A DNA stretch of 36,607 bases from Candidatus Aminicenantota bacterium. GTDB lineage: Bacteria; Acidobacteriota; Aminicenantia; Aminicenantales; UBA4085. Under the pieces are notes generated by a model. That model was not told where the DNA came from. It saw nothing but the letters and a program-made list of their open reading frames with translations, and did not search any database. The stretch spans positions 1 to 36,607 of the forward strand of contig JAPKZG010000061.1 in NCBI GenBank assembly GCA_026393895.1, given 5' to 3'. Below are positions 32,162-36,607 of this stretch, in pieces. The position numbers and the translations under genes were made by a program. Positions within the stretch are counted from its first letter, which is position 1. Every line of letters starts with the position of its first letter.

Positions 32162-33016
32162 ATGAAATTCACCAAGTTCCACGCCCTGGGCAACGATTTC
32201 CTGATCGTTGATCAGGATGAAGTCGCGCTTTTCGAGGAACCGGGGGCTCTGGCCCATCGCCTCTGCGAACGGCACACCGGCGTTGGGGCCGACGGCATTC
32301 TCCTGGTCGCGGTCAAGGACCGGGCCCGGGGCGAGGCGAATTTCCGCATTTTCAACGCCGACGGATCGGAAGCGGAAATCTCCGGCAACGGCCTCCGCTG
32401 CGCCGCGGCCTACCTCTATTCCCAGCAGAAGATCGACGCCCCCCTCGTCCGTTTCCATACGGCGGCCGGGGAGCGGGTCTGCGAGCTCGTCCGGCGGACG
32501 GAGGACGGGTTCCTCATGAAGATCGACCTGGGCGTGCCGCGGTTCGCCTCCGCCGATATTCCCTTCGACGACGGGGCCGTCCACGACCGGATCGTCGATT
32601 ACCCGCTCATGATCAACGCCAAGACCTATCCGGTCACGGTCGTTTCCATCGGGAACCCCCACTGCGACGTCTTCATCGACCGTTTTCCCGGCCGGTTCGA
32701 ATGGCATGAACTCGGCCGCGAGATCGAATCGCACCCGTTCTTCCCCCGCCGGACAAACATCGAATTCATCCGGGTCCGGGGACGGAACGAAATCGAAGTC
32801 CTCTTCTGGGAGCGCGGGGTTGGGGAAACACTATCCTCCGGAAGCGGAGCGGCCGCGGCCGCGGTCGCGGCGATGATCAAGGGCCTGGTCGACCGCACGG
32901 TCACGATAAAGACCGAGATGGGTTCGCTGCTGGTCGAATGGCCGTCCGATACGGCCAGGGTCTCCCAGACCGGGCCGGCGGAATTCGCTTTCGTCGGGTC
33001 GTTTCTCTTTAAGTAG
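32162..33016 (+). CDS. DapF-family protein with both catalytic cysteines replaced by serine
   Basis: A 284-aa member of the diaminopimelate epimerase fold. DapF converts LL- to meso-diaminopimelate for lysine and peptidoglycan synthesis, using two cysteines as acid and base. The family frame is plain: KFHALGNDF at the N-terminus, FNADGSEAE, GNPHCD and WERGVGETL. However, the first active-site motif, normally CGNG-x-R, is SGNGLR (Ser74), and the second, normally CG[ST]G, is SGSG (Ser226). Both codons are TCC. The rest of the pocket looks conserved, so this may be a clade variant with other chemistry or very low activity. It lies 4 bp after the protease gene and overlaps lon by 8 bp tail to tail. 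Confidence 0.85.
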   Translation: MKFTKFHALGNDFLIVDQDEVALFEEPGALAHRLCERHTGVGADGILLVAVKDRARGEANFRIFNADGSEAEISGNGLRCAAAYLYSQQKIDAPLVRFHTAAGERVCELVRRTEDGFLMKIDLGVPRFASADIPFDDGAVHDRIVDYPLMINAKTYPVTVVSIGNPHCDVFIDRFPGRFEWHELGREIESHPFFPRRTNIEFIRVRGRNEIEVLFWERGVGETLSSGSGAAAAAVAAMIKGLVDRTVTIKTEMGSLLVEWPSDTARVSQTGPAEFAFVGSFLFK

Positions 33017-35414
33017 ACCGGCCGGACCGGCGCGTTTTTCCGACGAGCGCGGCCGCCAGAACCTGCCGGATATCCTCGACGAAAATGAATTCCATTTCCT
33101 TTTTCACGACTTTGGGGATGTCGATCAGGTCCTTCCTGTTGGGCGCCGGGAGGATCATCCGCTTCACCCCGGCCCGTTGAGCGGCCAGAACTTTTTCCTT
33201 GACCCCGCCGATCGGGAGAACGTTGCCCTGGAGGGTGATCTCCCCGGTCATCGCCGTGTCCCAGCGGACACTCCGGTTCGTGCACAGCGAAATCAGGGCC
33301 GTCGCGATGGTGATGCCGGCCGACGGGCCGTCCTTGGGGATCGCCCCCTCGGGGATGTGGACGTGGAAATCATTCGCTCCGAAAATCCGGTCGTCGATTT
33401 TCAATTCCCGGGTGTGGACGCGGGCGTAGCTGAGGGCCGCCTGGGCCGACTCCTTCATGACGTCGCCCAACAGCCCGGTGAGCAGCAGGCCGCCTTTGCC
33501 CTTCATTTTCATCGCTTCGACGAACAGGACTTCCCCGCCCGTTTCCGTCCAGGCGACCCCCGTGGTCACGCCCACCCGGTCGCTCTTCCGGAGTTCGTCC
33601 TTAAAGATTTTCGGCGGGCCCAGGTAGGATTCGACGTTCTGGGACGTGATTTTGCTCAGGGTCTTTTTATCCTCGGCCACACGCCGGGCGACCTTGCGGC
33701 AAACCGAGGCGATTTCCCGTTCCAGGTTCCGCACACCGGCCTCCCGCGTATACCGGGAGATGATCATCCGAACCGCCCCGGACGTCATCTGGATGTACTT
33801 GTCCGAAAGCGCGTTTTCCTTGATCTGTTTCGGCACGAGATGCCGGGCGGCGATTTCGAGTTTTTCCTCCTCGGTGTAACCCGGAAGATGGATGATCTCC
33901 ATCCGGTCGCGGAACGCGGGTTGGATGGGGTCCAGGAGGTTCGCCGTCGTGATGAACATCACCTTGGACAAGTCGAACGGCACGGCCAAGTAATGATCGC
34001 GGAAGGAATTGTTCTGTTCGGGGTCCAGGACCTCAAGCAGCGCCGAGGACGGATCGCCCCGGTAGTCGGCCCCGATCTTGTCGACTTCGTCCATCATGAA
34101 CACGGGATTGTTCGAGCCGGCCCGGCGCAGGCTCTGGATGATCCGGCCCGGCAGGGCCCCGACATATGTCCGCCGGTGGCCGCGGATTTCGGCCTCGTCC
34201 CGCACCCCGCCCAGCGAAATGCGCAGGACTTCCCGGCCGAGGGCCCGGGCGATGGATTTCCCAAGCGACGTTGTGCCGACGCCCGGCGGCCCGACGAAGC
34301 ACAGGATCGGGCCCTTGATCCGCTTGGACAATTTCCGCACCGCCAGGTACTCGATGATCCGTTCCTTGACCTTGTCCAGGCCGTAGTGGTCCTCGTCGAG
34401 AATGGCTTTGGCTTTTTTAAGGTCGAGGTTGTCAATCGTGCTCTTGGTCCAGGGCAGGGCGAACATCCAGTCGAGATAATTCCGGACGACCGTGGTTTCG
34501 GCCGATTCGGGATGCATTTGGGAGAGCCGGCTGATGTTTTTTTCGATTTCCTCGCGGACCTCTTCCGCGACCTTGAGTTTTTTCAATTTATCCTGAAAGC
34601 CCTTGATCTCCTCCTGCAATTCGTTCCCTTCGCCCAATTCCTTCTGGATGGCCTTCATCTGCTGGCGGAGAAAATACTGACGCTGGTGTTTGTCCATCTC
34701 GCCTTTGGCCTCGGTCGAGATCCGCGACTGGACATCGAGGATTTCGATCTCCTTGGCCAGGTAATCGTAGACCTTCTTGAGGCGGACGATCGGGTCGACG
34801 ATCTCGAGGATCGATTGGGCTTCGGGCACTTTGAGTTCGAGGTTGGCGCCGGTCAAATCGGCCAGCCGGCCGGGTTCCTCGACGTTCGAGGCGATGATCA
34901 GGACTTCGGGCGGAATGCTCTTGCCGAGCGAGGCGGCTTTTTCCAGCCCCGACCGGACGTTGCGGACCAGGGCCTCGTTTTCAAGGGATTTTTCCAGGTT
35001 TTCCGGCTCGGGGATCGGTTCGATTTCGGCGACGAAATGACCGTTTTCCTCCTCGTATGTGTGGACAGCGGCCCGGGTCAGGCCCTGGGCCAGGATGCGG
35101 ATCCGGCCGTCGGGGAGCTTCAACATCCGCATAATCAGGGCGACCGTCCCCATCCGGTAGACCTCGTCCTGTTTGGGGTCCTCGGTTTCCATCTCCTTTT
35201 GCGTCAGGAGAAGGATCATCCGGTGCGAAGCGAGGGCTTCGTCGATCGCCGCCTTGGATTTCTCCCGGCCGACAAACAGCGGAACGATCATGTAGGGGAA
35301 AACGACGATGTCGCGCAGCAAGAGGATGGGAAGTTTGACCGGAATATGGGGCTTGGAATCTTTCGCCTCAGCGATGTCCTCGACCGGATCGGTGTGGAGA
35401 TCTTTTTCAGCCAT
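33009..35414 (-). CDS. lon: ATP-dependent protease Lon (LonA type) with Walker A lysine changed to threonine
   Basis: An 801-aa LonA protease. The N-terminal LON substrate domain covers about 25-220, then a coiled region, then AAA+ (about 340-580) and the S16 peptidase (about 590-790). Walker A is GPPGVGTTS instead of GPPGVGKTS: Thr381, codon ACA at 34274-34272. Walker B ([11 protein letters not shown]) is normal. The peptidase Ser-Lys dyad is intact (DGPSAG and GGVKEK). Loss of the Walker A lysine normally abolishes ATP binding in AAA+ enzymes, so this copy may be ATPase-dead, or the base may be an error. ATG 35414 is preferred over GTG 35423 because GGAG is 8 nt away. It follows hsp20 by 5 bp. 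Confidence 0.93.
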   Translation of the reverse strand: MAEKDLHTDPVEDIAEAKDSKPHIPVKLPILLLRDIVVFPYMIVPLFVGREKSKAAIDEALASHRMILLLTQKEMETEDPKQDEVYRMGTVALIMRMLKLPDGRIRILAQGLTRAAVHTYEEENGHFVAEIEPIPEPENLEKSLENEALVRNVRSGLEKAASLGKSIPPEVLIIASNVEEPGRLADLTGANLELKVPEAQSILEIVDPIVRLKKVYDYLAKEIEILDVQSRISTEAKGEMDKHQRQYFLRQQMKAIQKELGEGNELQEEIKGFQDKLKKLKVAEEVREEIEKNISRLSQMHPESAETTVVRNYLDWMFALPWTKSTIDNLDLKKAKAILDEDHYGLDKVKERIIEYLAVRKLSKRIKGPILCFVGPPGVGTTSLGKSIARALGREVLRISLGGVRDEAEIRGHRRTYVGALPGRIIQSLRRAGSNNPVFMMDEVDKIGADYRGDPSSALLEVLDPEQNNSFRDHYLAVPFDLSKVMFITTANLLDPIQPAFRDRMEIIHLPGYTEEEKLEIAARHLVPKQIKENALSDKYIQMTSGAVRMIISRYTREAGVRNLEREIASVCRKVARRVAEDKKTLSKITSQNVESYLGPPKIFKDELRKSDRVGVTTGVAWTETGGEVLFVEAMKMKGKGGLLLTGLLGDVMKESAQAALSYARVHTRELKIDDRIFGANDFHVHIPEGAIPKDGPSAGITIATALISLCTNRSVRWDTAMTGEITLQGNVLPIGGVKEKVLAAQRAGVKRMILPAPNRKDLIDIPKVVKKEMEFIFVEDIRQVLAAALVGKTRRSGRST

Positions 35415-35419
35415 TCGAT

Positions 35420-35836
35420 TCACTCCATGGTTTTCGTGATGCGGACGATCCGTCCCCGGTCCCGCTTCCCGCGCCGTTTCGGAAGGACGATCGTCAGGAC
35501 GCCGTTGTGGAGCGTCGCCCGGGCCCGGTCCGGGACGACGGACAGCGGTAGGGCCAGCGTCCGCCGGAACGGCCCGTATTCGCGTTCCAGGCGGAAATAC
35601 CGCGTCCCCGCCGGCACGGCCGATTCCCTCTTCCGCCCCTTGACCTCCAACCGGTTCGTTTGGAGGGAAATCTGAAGATCATCGGCCCACAAGCCCGACG
35701 CCTCCATCGCGACGATCAGCGCCTTCTCCGTCTCGACCAGGTCGAGCCGCGGAATCCAGCCCCCCTCCAACTCGGAGAAATCCGACCCGGCGGCGCTCCT
35801 CCGAACGCGGATGACCGGATGATTGCGTTTGATCAT
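35420..35836 (-). CDS. Small heat-shock protein (Hsp20/alpha-crystallin)
   Basis: A 138-aa ATP-independent holdase chaperone. The alpha-crystallin domain covers about residues 30-125: IPRLDLVETEKALIVAMEASG, the strand DLQISLQTNRLEVKG and the ending GVLTIVLPK, close to the usual A-x-x-x-N-G-V-L-x-x-x-x-P motif (here LHNGVLTIVLP). A C-terminal IVRI could be the I-x-I oligomer anchor. ATG 35836 follows a strong promoter by about 10 nt with no ribosome-binding site. The TTG at 35875 is part of the -35 box. Lon starts 5 bp after the stop, so hsp20 and lon form a protein-quality operon. Confidence 0.9.
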   Translation of the reverse strand: MIKRNHPVIRVRRSAAGSDFSELEGGWIPRLDLVETEKALIVAMEASGLWADDLQISLQTNRLEVKGRKRESAVPAGTRYFRLEREYGPFRRTLALPLSVVPDRARATLHNGVLTIVLPKRRGKRDRGRIVRITKTME

Positions 35837-35846
35837 GCGACGTTCA

Positions 35847-35875
35847 TAAATACGTCCCGCGGCCACGTTTGTCAA
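35847..35875 (-). promoter_or_regulatory. Promoter of the hsp20-lon operon
   Basis: On the minus strand: consensus TTGACA (35875-35870), a 17-bp spacer and TATTTA (35852-35847). The predicted start is near 35840, only about 4 nt before ATG 35836. No CIRCE element or heat-shock-sigma-type promoter is seen. Confidence 0.7.
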
Positions 35876-35896
35876 ATGACCCGGACCGGGAACCGC

Positions 35897-36352
35897 CTAT
35901 TTTTCCTTGAGAAGGGACTCGAGCTCCTGTTTGAATTCCAGGACGTCGCGGAATTCGCGATAGACCGAGGCGAATCGGACGTAGGCGACCTTGTCGAGGT
36001 CCTTGAGCCTTTCCATGACCAGGGTCCCGATTTCGGACGCTTTCATCTCTTTTTCCGGCCGTTCCTGAAGCTTGGATTCGATCTCCTCGACGATTTCCTC
36101 GAACTTGGACACGGGGATGGGACGCTTTTCGCAAGCTTTCAGGAGGCCGCGCAGGAGTTTCTGCCGGTCGAAGAGCTGCCGCGAGCCGTCCTTCTTGACG
36201 ATCATGTAGGGAATTTCCTCGATCTTTTCATAGGTCGTGAACCGGCGGGCGCAGGCGATGCATTCGCGCCTCCGCCGGATGGAAATCCCTTTTTTGCTTT
36301 CCCGCGAATCAATGACTTTACTGTCCGCATGCCCGCAGAAAGGACATCTCAT
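35897..36352 (-). CDS. nrdR: Transcriptional repressor NrdR
   Basis: A 151-aa repressor of ribonucleotide reductase genes that senses ATP and dATP. The N-terminal zinc ribbon has cysteines at 3, 6, 31 and 34 (MRCPFCG and RECIAC), followed by [17 protein letters not shown]. An ATP-cone domain covers about 49-139 ([16 protein letters not shown]). Length is standard. ATG 36352 overlaps the stop of the upstream flippase-like gene in an ATGA arrangement, so translation is coupled. GGAGG about 10 nt upstream supports it. The longer open frame up to 36415 lies inside the neighbour. Confidence 0.95.
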   Translation of the reverse strand: MRCPFCGHADSKVIDSRESKKGISIRRRRECIACARRFTTYEKIEEIPYMIVKKDGSRQLFDRQKLLRGLLKACEKRPIPVSKFEEIVEEIESKLQERPEKEMKASEIGTLVMERLKDLDKVAYVRFASVYREFRDVLEFKQELESLLKEK

Positions 36353-36607
36353 GGATTTTTCGCCTCCCCCTTCCCGAGCCGTTTGATCTGAGCCAGGCTC
36401 AGTCCGTCTTTCCACAGGAATAAAAAGCCCACGATGCAGGTGACGACGTATTGAACGGCATGAAAGACCAAGGTCACACCAAAGGCCTGGTTCGGGTCCA
36501 TACGGTAAAGCCCCGTCAGGGCTTCCTTGCTGAAGGTGTGGTACCCCCCGATCATCCCGGGAGTCGGGATCGAGGCACCGACGGCCGTCATAAAGACATA
36601 GGGAACG
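36349..36607 (-). CDS. Lysylphosphatidylglycerol-synthase-TM/flippase-like membrane protein, C-terminal end (cut by window edge)
   Basis: The last 85 or so codons of a membrane protein whose 5' part lies beyond the right edge; the frame is open to position 36607. The motif [12 protein letters not shown], two hydrophobic segments and the GLSL ending match the C-terminus of the LPG_synthase_TM/UPF0104 family (MprF-like flippase region, AglD-type). Members flip or synthesise modified lipids. The stop overlaps the nrdR start by 4 bp, placing both in one transcript. Confidence 0.75.
   Translation of the reverse strand, partial: VPYVFMTAVGASIPTPGMIGGYHTFSKEALTGLYRMDPNQAFGVTLVFHAVQYVVTCIVGFLFLWKDGLSLAQIKRLGKGEAKNP

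Noticed and set aside
33177..35675. An 832-codon open frame on the plus strand across lon and hsp20
   Set aside because: Antisense shadow: composition is rich in Asp, Gly and Arg with no family motif, while the opposite strand encodes clear Lon and Hsp20.

Overview
The window is about 36.6 kb of GC-rich bacterial chromosome, densely coding on both strands. It carries roughly 32 intact protein genes, one gene cut by the right edge, one decayed gene and one tRNA. Lipoproteins with lipoboxes, a membrane-anchored Do-type protease, PBP1A and secreted FecR-type proteins indicate a cell envelope of Gram-negative type. The mix (PPi-type phosphofructokinase, FecR/tryptophan-rich secreted protein, LiaF-like membrane protein, TPR lipoprotein, corrinoid protein) would suit an uncultured Acidobacteriota/Aminicenantota-like lineage. 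That placement is inference from gene style, not a database match. I see no phage, insertion sequence or CRISPR array.

Layout. 0.1-2.4 kb: two convergent 23S rRNA methyltransferases (RlmD-like and RlmN). 2.5-5.1 kb: a DMT exporter with a tandemly duplicated 3' end and a dispersed hairpin repeat, a secreted CBM9-like protein and a histidine-kinase remnant. 5.2-8.9 kb: an orphan corrinoid protein, a PPi-type phosphofructokinase, a LiaF-like protein and an unknown membrane protein. 8.9-13 kb: a TPR lipoprotein, a stand-alone receiver, an ArsR-thioredoxin operon and an exported MsrB-MsrA fusion. 13-17.6 kb: a PIF1-WYL helicase, a lipoprotein coupled to an XRE/ImmA-type regulator, a gamma-carbonic anhydrase, tRNA-Thr(CGU) and a PilZ protein. 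17.6-25.2 kb: SMC overlapping a B12-radical SAM gene, then a sodium-solute symporter paired with a histone-deacetylase-family enzyme. 25.3-30.6 kb: a FecR/tryptophan-rich protein with a strong terminator, then tmk-PBP1A read leftward. 30.6-36.6 kb: DegP-like protease and a DapF homologue read rightward, then a leftward block of a flippase-like gene, nrdR, hsp20 and lon.

How genes work together. The ArsR-Trx operon and MsrBA form a likely thiol/methionine-sulfoxide repair neighbourhood. DegP, Hsp20 and Lon form a protein-quality-control neighbourhood. Many promoters are readable as sigma70-like -35/-10 pairs with 16-17 bp spacing, and several settle the start codon. Four genes (DMT exporter, arsR, tmk, hsp20) have the -10 box only 7-10 nt before an ATG with no Shine-Dalgarno sequence, which suggests leaderless or nearly leaderless mRNAs.

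Most worth a second look: (i) 168 bp inside the PBP1A glycosyltransferase domain is replaced by unrelated sequence whose opposite strand reads like a piece of another protein; (ii) the Lon Walker A lysine is a threonine; (iii) both catalytic cysteines of the DapF homologue are serines; (iv) the RlmD-like enzyme lacks one Fe-S cysteine; (v) a hairpin repeat shows a compensatory base-pair change between copies. I did not find a clearly new multigene system. The strongest novelty is in altered active sites and sequence structure within known families.
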